Positions 55,185-62,711 of a stretch of 64,000 nt of DNA are shown piece after piece. Position numbers and translations under genes: made by a program. The DNA comes from DASSUW01 sp963740605. GTDB lineage: Bacteria; Actinomycetota; Thermoleophilia; Solirubrobacterales; Solirubrobacteraceae. The DNA lies in the NCBI GenBank assembly GCA_963740605.1, contig CAVUFC010000022.1, positions 496,001 to 560,000 of the forward strand, read 5' to 3'. The notes under the pieces are model-generated. The model saw only the letters and a list, made by a program, of their open reading frames with translations. It did no database searches and was not told the origin of the DNA. The number at the start of each line of letters is the position of its first letter. Position 1 is the stretch's first letter.

Positions 55185-55757
55185 GTGCTACGCGACAGTC
55201 AACAACCATCCTCCGACCCGGTTGTCGCGCTGGGCGCCCGCGTGCGGGAGCTCCGGCGTGACCGTGGGCTGACGCTCAAGGGCCTCGGCCGCGAGGCCGG
55301 GCTGTCGCATCCGTTCCTCAGCCAGCTCGAGCGTGGGCTCGCACGGCCGAGCGTGACGTCGGTCGAGCGGATCGCCCGCGCGCTCGACGTCTCGGTGAGC
55401 ACGCTGTGGACCGCCCCGCGCCAGGAGCCCGCTCGCGTGCTCCGCGCCGGCGACGGCGCGACGTCCCCGCACATCGACCCGGAGGCGCCGGGCGGCGTAC
55501 GCGAGCTGTTCGCCGACGGCACCGCGCTGCGCGTCCGCGAGTGGTCGGGCGGTGCGCGGTCGTGGCCCGAGGAGGGCGACACCACCACCGGCGAGGTCCT
55601 CGTCTATGTGGTACGTGGCGCCGTCGAAGTCGATCTCGACGGCACGGTGCACGCGCTGCACGAGGGCGACTCGCTGTTCTTCGACGGCACCGTCCGTCAT
55701 CGCCTCCGCCGCCGCGGCGGCCTGCGCACGCGCGCGCTCTACGTCGCCACCGGCTGA
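55185..55757 (+). CDS. XRE-family regulator with C-terminal cupin domain
   Basis: 190 residues. The N-terminal HTH is KGLGREAGLSHPFLSQLERG, followed by LARPSVTSVERIARAL (about 30-65). The C-terminal half is a cupin (VYVVRGAVEVDLDGTVHALHEGDSLFFDGTVRH). Regulators of this type sense small molecules such as polyamines or amino-acid derivatives. The GTG at 55185 is the only start near the HTH. The 3' end overlaps the convergent methyltransferase by 19 bp. Confidence 0.87.
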   Translation: MLRDSQQPSSDPVVALGARVRELRRDRGLTLKGLGREAGLSHPFLSQLERGLARPSVTSVERIARALDVSVSTLWTAPRQEPARVLRAGDGATSPHIDPEAPGGVRELFADGTALRVREWSGGARSWPEEGDTTTGEVLVYVVRGAVEVDLDGTVHALHEGDSLFFDGTVRHRLRRRGGLRTRALYVATG

Positions 55758-56353
55758 CGGAGCCGGTACACGGCGCCGTTGACGAGCTCCGGCGCGCGCC
55801 GCTGCTCGACCTGCCAGATCTCTCGCGCCGCCTGCAGGAACCGGTCGGCGGCCTTGCGGCCGGGGTCGGCGAGCCAGATGTCGCGGGCGAGCTGCGGAAG
55901 CAGTTCGAGCAGCACTTCGCCGTTGCGGGCCTCGTAGAGGACGTCGGAGGCGAGGACCAGGTCCCACGGCGCGCGCTCGAGCAGCGGCGCGGGCTGGGTC
56001 CAGCTGCACACGAGCGTCTCCAGCGTTGCGCCGTTGCGCTCGGCGTTGGTCTCCGTCGTCCGGATCGCCTCGCTCGACCAGTCGGTGGCGAGCACGCGGC
56101 CGCCCGCCAGCGCGGCGGCGATGCTGGGCAACCCGAGGCCGCACCCGAGCTCGAGCGTCCGCGCTCCCTTCAGCGCGCGGCCGCCGATCGCGCGAGCGAG
56201 CGCGAGTGAGCTCGGCCACAACTCGGCCCAGTACGGCAGGTACTCCTCGTGCTCGAACGCGTGCTCGTCGAGCAGCGCCTCGGCATCGCGCGGGCGCAGC
56301 AGCCGCAGGTCGCGGCCGTTGACGGGGATGACCTCCTCGACGACGTCGTCCAT
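55739..56353 (-). CDS. Class I methyltransferase (METTL21/lysine-methyltransferase-like)
   Basis: 204 residues. EYLPYWAELWPSSLALA precedes motif I LELGCGLGLPSIAAA, then LATDWSSEAI and WDLVLASDVLYE: the layout of family-16 SAM methyltransferases, whose known members modify protein lysines. The target is unknown. The ATG at 56353 is 15 bp from the TTG of the divergent LacI gene. Confidence 0.85.
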   Translation of the reverse strand: MDDVVEEVIPVNGRDLRLLRPRDAEALLDEHAFEHEEYLPYWAELWPSSLALARAIGGRALKGARTLELGCGLGLPSIAAALAGGRVLATDWSSEAIRTTETNAERNGATLETLVCSWTQPAPLLERAPWDLVLASDVLYEARNGEVLLELLPQLARDIWLADPGRKAADRFLQAAREIWQVEQRRAPELVNGAVYRLRQPVAT

Positions 56354-56368
56354 CGACGTGGTTGTATC

Positions 56369-57361
56369 TTGCTCATCGCCCGTCCGGAGTCGAGAGTCAC
56401 CAGCGTCGACGTGGCGCGCCGCGCCGGCGTGTCGCAGTCGACCGTCTCGCTGGTGCTGTCGGGCAAGTCCGCGGGGCGCATCTCCGCCCCGACCGAGGCG
56501 GCGGTGCGCGCGGCCGCCGAGGAGCTCGGCTACCGCCTCAACGTGGCGGCGCGGACGCTCCGGACCGGCACCGCGCGGACCGTCGGCATGGTCGTCACCG
56601 ACGTCACCCATCCGTTCTTCGGGCCGGTGCTGCGCGGCGCCCAGGCGGCCGCGTGGCGGGCCGACTACGCGGTCACGCTCGTCGACGTGGCCAACGACCC
56701 GGACCGCGAGGCCGCGTCGTTCGAAGCCCTGCGCGCCGGCCCCGCCGACGGGTACATGTTCTTCACCGTCGACCCGCCCGAGCGCTCGGGCGAGCCGGTC
56801 GTGGCGATCGAGGTCTCGCCGCCGGGGATGCCGTTCGTCCGCTTCGACACCGAGCACGGGACCGACATCGCGGTCGACCACCTGATCTCGCTCGGGCACT
56901 CGAAGATCGGCCACCTCGGCGCGGTGCTCGACGCCGAGACGTTCCGGATCCGGCGCGAGCACGTGCTGGCGCGCCTGGCCGCCGTGGGGCTCGAGCCGTC
57001 CGGCTACGAGCAGGCCGCGTTCCGGTTCGACGACGCCCACGAGGCCGCGCTGCGGCTCCTCGGGGCCGACGACCGCCCGACCGGCGTCTACTGCGACGAC
57101 GACCTCCTGGCCGGCGGCATCTACCTCGCCGCCCGCGACCTCGGCCTGCGCATTCCCGGGGATGTCTCGGTCGTCGGCTTCGACGACCTCCCGTTCGCGC
57201 AGGTGTTCTCGCCGCCCCTGACGACGATCGCGATCGACGCCGAGGCGCTCGGCGCCGCCGCCTTCGAGGTGCTGAGCGCGCTGATGGCGGGTGAGGAGCC
57301 CGAGGACCGCATCCTTCCCGTGTCGCTGGTCGTCCGCGGGTCCACGGGGCCGCCGGCCTGA
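56369..57361 (+). CDS. LacI-family regulator
   Basis: 330 residues. The LacI helix-turn-helix opens the protein (VTSVDVARRAGVSQSTVSLV, then APTEAAVRAAAEELGYRLN), followed by a periplasmic-binding-protein-like ligand domain. The TTG at 56369 is the last in-frame start before the HTH. Normally such regulators sense sugars, but the neighbours (methyltransferase; half BMP-like protein) are not sugar genes. Palindromic sites 45-70 bp after its stop are candidate operators. Confidence 0.88.
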   Translation: MLIARPESRVTSVDVARRAGVSQSTVSLVLSGKSAGRISAPTEAAVRAAAEELGYRLNVAARTLRTGTARTVGMVVTDVTHPFFGPVLRGAQAAAWRADYAVTLVDVANDPDREAASFEALRAGPADGYMFFTVDPPERSGEPVVAIEVSPPGMPFVRFDTEHGTDIAVDHLISLGHSKIGHLGAVLDAETFRIRREHVLARLAAVGLEPSGYEQAAFRFDDAHEAALRLLGADDRPTGVYCDDDLLAGGIYLAARDLGLRIPGDVSVVGFDDLPFAQVFSPPLTTIAIDAEALGAAAFEVLSALMAGEEPEDRILPVSLVVRGSTGPPA

Positions 57362-57405
57362 TCGCCCGGCTTTGGTACGTCGCCGCGAACCCCTTGATTC
57401 CGCCG

Positions 57406-57433
57406 TCATACGTATTACTATTCATACGTATGA
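57406..57433. promoter_or_regulatory. Paired CATACGTAT palindromes
   Basis: CATACGTATT (57407-57416) and CATACGTATG (57423-57432) repeat with a 16-bp period. Each has the self-complementary 8-mer ATACGTAT; the second is a perfect 10-bp palindrome covering the ATG at 57430. The AT-rich stretch stands out. LacI-type operators usually have a central CG, so the upstream LacI protein is the first candidate. Confidence 0.55.
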
Positions 57434-57807
57434 CTCCCCGTACTCTCCTTTTCGCCGCGCTGGTTGCGCTCGTCGTCATCGGCGGCACGCAGCTGGCGTC
57501 GGCGGCCCCCCAGCGGCGGGTCGTGGTGGTCGTGGATGCGGCGGCCGGGCAGGATCCGGCCGTGCTCGCCGAGGCGCGTACCGCAGTGGCGCGCGCCGGA
57601 GACGAGGCCGAGCTGCGCGTCCCGCGCACTCCGACCGAGCAGCTGTCCGTGACCCACTACTTCGCCGCCCGGGGCTATCACCTCGTGGTCGGTGTCGGAC
57701 TCGATCACCCCGTCGCGGTCTCCCCCGTCGCCGCCAAGTTCCCGCACACCCGCTTCGTGGGCGCCCAGCCCGGACAGGTGGAGCGGGCGCTCGCAGATAG
57801 TGAGTGA
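57430..57807 (+). CDS. Secreted half-length BMP-like protein
   Basis: 125 residues. Signal peptide at about 1-26 (MTPRTLLFAALVALVVIGGT...ASA). The mature part reads RRVVVVVDAAAGQDPAVLAE, then THYFAARGYHLVVGVGLDHP, then KFPHTRFVG, which resembles the first lobe of BMP-type (Med/PnrA) periplasmic nucleoside-binding proteins. The second lobe is absent: the frame ends normally with TGA and no continuation is seen. It could be a truncated relic or a small secreted domain with its own job. Confidence 0.6.
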   Translation: MTPRTLLFAALVALVVIGGTQLASAAPQRRVVVVVDAAAGQDPAVLAEARTAVARAGDEAELRVPRTPTEQLSVTHYFAARGYHLVVGVGLDHPVAVSPVAAKFPHTRFVGAQPGQVERALADSE

Positions 57808-57840
57808 GGACCGCTCCCGTGCGGGCACCGTAGTGCGTAG

Positions 57841-58443
57841 GTGCCCTTCGCCGCAGTCCTCGCCCTGCTCGCCGTAACACTCGGCCCGCCGCCCGCCGCT
57901 CCCCCGTCACGGGCGGTGGGTCAGCCGTGGCACGGCCACCTCGTGCGCGGCGTGCCGCTGCCGGCGTACGGCGCGGGCTTCGCCACCTGGGACCCGATCC
58001 GCAAACGCGTCGGGAACCGGGAGTGGCGCCGCTGGGGCACGCAGACACTCGTGCAGCGCGTTCAGCGCGTCCTCGCGAAGTACGCGCACCGCCACCCGAA
58101 CGCACCCCCCGTCCTCGTCGGCGACCTGTCGCGCACGCACGGCGGGGCCTTCGGCGCCGAGTTCGGCGGGCTCGGGCATGCGTCGCACCAGAACGGGCTC
58201 GACGCCGACATCTACTACCCGCGCAAGGACCGGCGGCCGCGGGGCGCCGCGCGGCCTGACCAGGTCGACCGCGCCGCCGCGCAGGAGCTCGTGAACCTGT
58301 TCGTGCACGCCGGCGCCGAGTACGTGTTCGTCGGCCCGCACCTGAACCTCCACGGGCCGCGCAAGATCGTGATGCCGCTCGCGCACCACGACGACCATCT
58401 GCACTTCCGCCTGCGTGCCCGGCTCGTCAGGGAGTCGCCGTAG
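57841..58443 (+). CDS. MepA-like murein endopeptidase (M74)
   Basis: 200 residues from a GTG at 57841. The N terminus is a hydrophobic signal segment (PFAAVLALLAVTLG). The LAS-type metal motifs are clear: GDLSRTHGG, SHQNGLDADIYYP (H116, D123) and HHDDHLHFR near the C terminus. It should cleave peptidoglycan cross-links outside the membrane. The 3' end overlaps the convergent zinc-ribbon gene by 17 bp. Confidence 0.85.
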   Translation: MPFAAVLALLAVTLGPPPAAPPSRAVGQPWHGHLVRGVPLPAYGAGFATWDPIRKRVGNREWRRWGTQTLVQRVQRVLAKYAHRHPNAPPVLVGDLSRTHGGAFGAEFGGLGHASHQNGLDADIYYPRKDRRPRGAARPDQVDRAAAQELVNLFVHAGAEYVFVGPHLNLHGPRKIVMPLAHHDDHLHFRLRARLVRESP

Positions 58444-58744
58444 GCTCCGGCAACCGGCGGTCGAGCTCGTCGCGGACGTTCTGCTCGATCTGGTCGAAGT
58501 CGGTCTGGAATTCGTCGTGCACGTTCTCGACCTGGCGGTTGATACGGCGGTCGAACTCGTTGCCCGCCGCGACCAGCATCAACGCAACGCCGCCGAGCAC
58601 GACCACTGCGAACACCGCCATCACGACCACGAACCCGAACAGCCCGCGGCGATTGAACGAGCTCCCGCAGTAGGGGCAGCGCGGCCCGCTCTCATACGAG
58701 ATCCGCGCGCACTGGGGGCAGACCCGCTGAACCGGCTGATCCAC
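58427..58744 (-). CDS. Zinc-ribbon single-span membrane protein
   Basis: 105 residues from a GTG at 58744. An N-terminal zinc ribbon (CPQC ... CPYC, residues about 9-28) is followed by one membrane helix (GFVVVMAVFAVVVLGGVALML) and a charged, probably coiled-coil tail (RRINRQVENVHDEF, then DFDQIEQNVRDELDRR). Function unknown; the ribbon would lie in the cytoplasm. An upstream ATG (58774) would run into the divergent SDR fragment. Confidence 0.72.
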   Translation of the reverse strand: MDQPVQRVCPQCARISYESGPRCPYCGSSFNRRGLFGFVVVMAVFAVVVLGGVALMLVAAGNEFDRRINRQVENVHDEFQTDFDQIEQNVRDELDRRLPEPTATP

Positions 58745-58767
58745 CGGGAGAGCGTATCGTCGCGGCG

Positions 58768-59389
58768 ATGGCACCCCTCGCGCTCGTCACGGGCGCCTCG
58801 AGCGGCATCGGCCGCGCGTGCGCGACGCACCTCGCCGCGCGGGGCTTCGACGTGCTCGCCGGCGTCCGCAACGAGGCCGATGCGCCGCCGCAAACGAGCC
58901 GATCCGCCTCGACGTGACCCGCGCCGACGACATCGCGGCCGCAACGCGCTCCCGCTGCTCGGCCCGTACGCGGCGTCCAAGTTCGCGCTCGAGGCCGTCA
59001 CCGACACGCTGAGACGCGAGGTCGGTCCGCACGGCGTCAAGGTCACGTGCGTGGAGCCGGGCATCATCCTCACGCCGGTATGGGCGAAGAGCCGTGCGAC
59101 GGGCGAGGGCCTTGTGGACGCGATGCCGGCCGACGCGCGGCGGCGCTACGAGACGATGATCGACGCGCTGCGGACGTTCGCCGAGCGCGCGGAGCGTGAC
59201 GGCCTGCCGCCCGAGGCGGTCGCAACGGTGGTCGGGCACGCCGTGACTGCGCGCCGACCGCGCACCCGCAATGTCGTCGGGCGCGAGGCCCGCGTGCGGG
59301 TGGCACTCGGCCGCCTGCTGCCGGGCGCGGACGCGCTGATCCGGCGGGCCGTCGTTACCTCAGGCGGTAGATCAGGCGAGCGCGGGTGA
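58768..59389 (+). pseudogene. Short-chain dehydrogenase with internal deletion and frameshifts
   Basis: The ATG at 58768 starts a normal SDR N terminus (ALVTGASSGIGRACATHLAA), but the frame stops at about 58918. A second frame briefly gives EPIRLDVTRADDIAAA. A third reads LLGPYAASKFALEAVTDTLR to a stop at 59389, with the rest of a family-like C terminus. The NNAG region and catalytic Ser (~90 residues) are missing. The gene is therefore not functional. Its 3' end overlaps the stand-alone IF-1 gene by 35 bp. Confidence 0.82.
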
Positions 59390-59573
59390 GGTCGTACGGC
59401 GACACCTCGACGCGCACGCGGTCGCCCGGGTTGACGCGGATGCGCGCGCGGCGCATACGGCCGGCCATGTGGGCGAGCACGAAATGCCCGTTGTCGAGCT
59501 CAACGCGGAACATCAGGTTCGGCAGGGACTCCTCGACAACGCCTTCGAGGGAAAGCTTCTCTTCAACTGCCAT
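59355..59573 (-). CDS. infA: Translation initiation factor IF-1
   Basis: 72 residues, one S1-like OB fold. LPNLMFRVELDNGH, VLAHMAGRMRRARIRV and GDRVRVEVSPYDLTRARLIYR follow the IF-1 pattern, which helps bind the ribosomal A site during initiation. A strong Shine-Dalgarno GGAGG (59582-59586, minus strand) precedes the ATG. In most actinobacteria infA is in the ribosomal-protein cluster; here it stands alone next to a dead SDR gene. Departures from the usual GKMRxxxIRIxPGD region suggest it may be a second, specialised copy. Confidence 0.88.
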   Translation of the reverse strand: MAVEEKLSLEGVVEESLPNLMFRVELDNGHFVLAHMAGRMRRARIRVNPGDRVRVEVSPYDLTRARLIYRLR

Positions 59574-59730
59574 GGTTCATACCTCCGGTTTCTCTGGCGG
59601 ACGAGCGCCCGACCGAAGGACGGCTGACGCTCTCAAATCTGTGGCGCGGGCCCGGAATGGCGCCTGGGGCAGCGACGCCCGGTCCACGCGCGGCTTATTC
59701 CATGGTAGCTCGCGGGTAGGGGGAGACTGA

Positions 59731-61677
59731 ATGGCGGAGACGAAGGACCGGCGGTCGGTACTCCTCGTCGTGAGCGGCCTGATGCTGGTCATGCTGCTGG
59801 CATCGCTCGATCAGACGATCGTGTCGACGGCGCTGCCGACGATCGTCGGCGACCTCGGCGGGCTCGAGCACATCTCGTGGGTCGTCACCGCCTATCTGCT
59901 CGCGATCACCGCCGTGACGCCCCTGTACGGCAAGCTCGGCGATCTCTACGGGCGCAAGATCGTGCTCCAGGGCGCGCTGGTGATCTTCCTGATCGGCTCC
60001 GCGCTGTGCGGGATGGCGCAGGGGATGACCGAGCTGATCGCGTTCCGGGCGATCCAGGGGCTCGGGGGCGGCGGCCTGATGGTGACGGCGCAGGCGACGA
60101 TCGGCGACGTCGTGCCGCCGCGCGAGCGCGGCAAGTGGATGGGGCTGTTCGGCGCGGTGTTCGGGGTGTCGAGCGTGGCCGGGCCGCTGATCGGCGGGTT
60201 CTTCACGTCGAACCTCTCGTGGCGCTGGATCTTCTACGTCAACCTCCCGCTCGGCATCGCCGCGCTCGTCGTGCTGGCCGTGACACTGCCGGGCGTGCAG
60301 GAGCGGGTGCACCACGCGGTCGACTACCTCGGGACGGTGCTGCTGGCGGTGTCGCTCAGCTCGGTCGTGCTGATGACGACGCTCGGCGGCACGTCGTACG
60401 CCTGGGGCTCGGCGTTCATCGTCGGCCTCGGGATCGCGGCCGTCGTCGCGCTGATCGGGTTCATCGCGGTCGAGCGCCGGGCCGCCGAGCCGGTACTCCC
60501 ACCGGAGCTGTTCCGCAACCGCGTGTTCGTGGTCACGAGCGCGGTCGGCTTCGTCGTCGGCTTTGCGCTGTTCGGCGCGCTCACGTACCTGCCGCTGTTC
60601 CAGCAGGTCGTGCGCGGCGCCTCGCCGACCGAGTCGGGGCTGCAGCTCGTGCCGGTGATGGCGGGCGTGCTGATCGCGTCGATCGCTTCCGGCCAGATCA
60701 TCTCCCGCACCGGGCACTACAAGGCGTGGCCGGTCGCCGGGACCGCCGTGGCGTGCGCGGGCATGTTCGCGCTGAGCACGATGGACGCCGCCACCAGCAC
60801 CGGGGCCGCCGCGGTGTTCATGTTCGTGCTCGGCCTCGGGCTCGGCATGGTGATGCAGGTTCTCGTCCTCGCCGTGCAGAACGCGGTCCCGTACGAGCAG
60901 CTCGGGGTGGCGACGTCCGGGGCGACGCTTTTCCGGTCGATCGGCGGCTCGATCGGCACGGCGATCCTCGGCTCGATCTTCACCAACCGGCTCAACGACA
61001 TCCTCTCCACGGAGGGCGCGCCGGCCGGCGTCGGGGCGCTCGACCCGTCCGCGCTCGATCGGCTGCCGGCCGAGGCCCACGCGACGTTCATCGATGCGTT
61101 CACCGACGCGCTCGACCTCGTGTTCCTCGTCGCCGCCTGCATCATCGCCGTGGCGTTCCTGCTCACGTGGCTGCTGGAGGAGCGGCCGCTGCGCGCGACG
61201 GTCGCGACCGCGGGCGTGCACGAGGCGTTCGCGGCGCCGGAGGATCCGGACTCGGTGCGTACCGTCGCCGCTGAGCTGAGCCGGGTCGTCGGCCGCGAGG
61301 GCGCCGTCGAGTTCGTACAGCGCGCCACCGCGCGGGCGGGACTCGAGGTCACCGCACTCGAGAGCTGGGTACTGGTGCGTACGGCGAGTGACCGCACGCT
61401 CGACGTGCAGGTCGTCGCCGAGAGCAACGAGATCGAGGAGCACCGCGTGCGCGAGGCGTGCCGCGGCCTGCACCGCCTCGGCCTGCTCACCGACGCCGGC
61501 GACGGGGCAACGGGTCTGACGGCCGACGGCGCCGCCGCGGTCGACGCGCTGGCCGATGCCCGCCGCGACGCGCTGTGCCAGCTCGCCGCCGAGTGGGAAC
61601 CGCACACCCATCCCGAGCTGATCGAGTTCATCGAGCGGCTGTCGGAGGACCTGGTCGGCGAGGCGCCCCGCGCGTGA
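59731..61677 (+). CDS. DHA2-type MFS exporter with C-terminal winged-helix-like extension
   Basis: 648 residues. The first ~490 are a 14-helix DHA2 exporter (LASLDQTIVSTALPTIVGDL, YGKLGDLYGRKI, GQGMTELIAFRAIQGLGGGG-like loops). The remaining ~150 soluble residues (SVRTVAAELSRVVGREGAVE, then ESNEIEEHRVREACRGLHRL, then GLLTDAGDGATGLTADGAAA) look like the helices and wing of a MarR/winged-helix domain. This suggests a transporter with its own regulatory or DNA-binding tail. The domain call for the tail is inference. The ATG at 59731 follows GGGGGAG. Confidence 0.85.
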   Translation: MAETKDRRSVLLVVSGLMLVMLLASLDQTIVSTALPTIVGDLGGLEHISWVVTAYLLAITAVTPLYGKLGDLYGRKIVLQGALVIFLIGSALCGMAQGMTELIAFRAIQGLGGGGLMVTAQATIGDVVPPRERGKWMGLFGAVFGVSSVAGPLIGGFFTSNLSWRWIFYVNLPLGIAALVVLAVTLPGVQERVHHAVDYLGTVLLAVSLSSVVLMTTLGGTSYAWGSAFIVGLGIAAVVALIGFIAVERRAAEPVLPPELFRNRVFVVTSAVGFVVGFALFGALTYLPLFQQVVRGASPTESGLQLVPVMAGVLIASIASGQIISRTGHYKAWPVAGTAVACAGMFALSTMDAATSTGAAAVFMFVLGLGLGMVMQVLVLAVQNAVPYEQLGVATSGATLFRSIGGSIGTAILGSIFTNRLNDILSTEGAPAGVGALDPSALDRLPAEAHATFIDAFTDALDLVFLVAACIIAVAFLLTWLLEERPLRATVATAGVHEAFAAPEDPDSVRTVAAELSRVVGREGAVEFVQRATARAGLEVTALESWVLVRTASDRTLDVQVVAESNEIEEHRVREACRGLHRLGLLTDAGDGATGLTADGAAAVDALADARRDALCQLAAEWEPHTHPELIEFIERLSEDLVGEAPRA

Positions 61678-61688
61678 GAGGAGACCTG

Positions 61689-62663
61689 GTGGTGTGGGCG
61701 TCGGACCGCCCGGACGTGGCCGCGCCGCCGGAAGGCGTCGAGATCGACGGGCCGTTCGAGGCCGAGAACGCCGACGCGCCGCCGGTGGTCGCCGCCGCGC
61801 TGGTGACCGTGCGCTGGACCGTCCAGCTGTCGGGGGCCTCGCTCTCGGTGGCGGGCGCGATCGCCGACAGCGGCCGCGGCATCGTCTACGACCCGCAGAA
61901 GGACGTGATCCTGTGGCCCGCGGACCTGGCCGCACTGCGCGCGGTCGAGCCTCGCCGCGATGGCGCGACGATCCAGCTGGAGTGGCTGTTCGCGCGGCGC
62001 CTCGCGCGCGCCGATGCCCACCGTCTGCTCGCCGTGCTGCGCCCTGCGCTGCCCGAAGCCGTGCCCGTGCGGTTCGGCGACCATGAGCCGATGCAGGGCC
62101 GGCTCGACCGCGACGGCGACGACGCATTCGCCGCCCTGTGGGACGGCACCAGCAACCCGTTCTGGAGCGGCCGGGCGCCGGTCGAGCACGGCTTCGTGCA
62201 CCTCGGGCGCGGCTTCGGCGCGGCGCTGTCGCCGGCCCAGCGGGACGCGCTGATCCCGATCGTGGCCGGCCGCAAGGCGGTCGACGCCGACGAGGTGACG
62301 ATGCATTTCCAGGCAAACGTCGACGCCCGCTGGGTCGAGGCGATCGTCGCCGTGTTCTCCCGCGTGGCGCTGGAGCTCGACGCCTTCTTCGCCGCCGGCT
62401 TCCACAGCAAGCGGCCGGTGGCCGTCAACGGACGGCACTGGCTCGGCGTCCCGCCCGAACCGCTGTGGCTGACCTGGGTCGGCTCCGAGTACCGGTCCGC
62501 GTCCGGCCTCGGTCCGCTGCTCCGCACTGCCGAGCGGCCCGACGACTTCCGTGCGATCAAGCAGGCCCGACCCGAGTGGCCCTATGAGCTCGTGCGGCGC
62601 GGCGACCAGCTCGACACCGAGCGCGCCGCCATCGTCATCCCCAGTCTGGAATCCGGACCCTAG
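61689..62663 (+). CDS. Protein of unknown function coupled to the MFS exporter
   Basis: 324 residues from the GTG at 61689, chosen because AGGAG (61679-61683) lies 5 bp before it; a GTG at 61674 overlapping the exporter stop (GTGA) is the alternative. No family recognised. No signal peptide or membrane helix. Blocks that look conserved are SGRAPVEHGFVHLGRGFGAAL and PPEPLWLTWVGSEYR. Tight linkage suggests it works with the exporter. Confidence 0.7.
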   Translation: MVWASDRPDVAAPPEGVEIDGPFEAENADAPPVVAAALVTVRWTVQLSGASLSVAGAIADSGRGIVYDPQKDVILWPADLAALRAVEPRRDGATIQLEWLFARRLARADAHRLLAVLRPALPEAVPVRFGDHEPMQGRLDRDGDDAFAALWDGTSNPFWSGRAPVEHGFVHLGRGFGAALSPAQRDALIPIVAGRKAVDADEVTMHFQANVDARWVEAIVAVFSRVALELDAFFAAGFHSKRPVAVNGRHWLGVPPEPLWLTWVGSEYRSASGLGPLLRTAERPDDFRAIKQARPEWPYELVRRGDQLDTERAAIVIPSLESGP

Positions 62664-62689
62664 GGGAATCCCTGATGCGGCAAGGGCCC

Positions 62690-62710
62690 GCCGGAAGCGA
62701 CCGTTCCGGC
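62690..62710 (+). promoter_or_regulatory. Hairpin abutting the metalloprotease start codon
   Basis: GCCGGAA and TTCCGGC (7-bp arms, 7-base loop GCGACCG) end 1 bp before the ATG at 62712. In mRNA it would cover the ribosome-binding region and could limit translation. Confidence 0.4.
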
Positions 62711-62711
62711 C

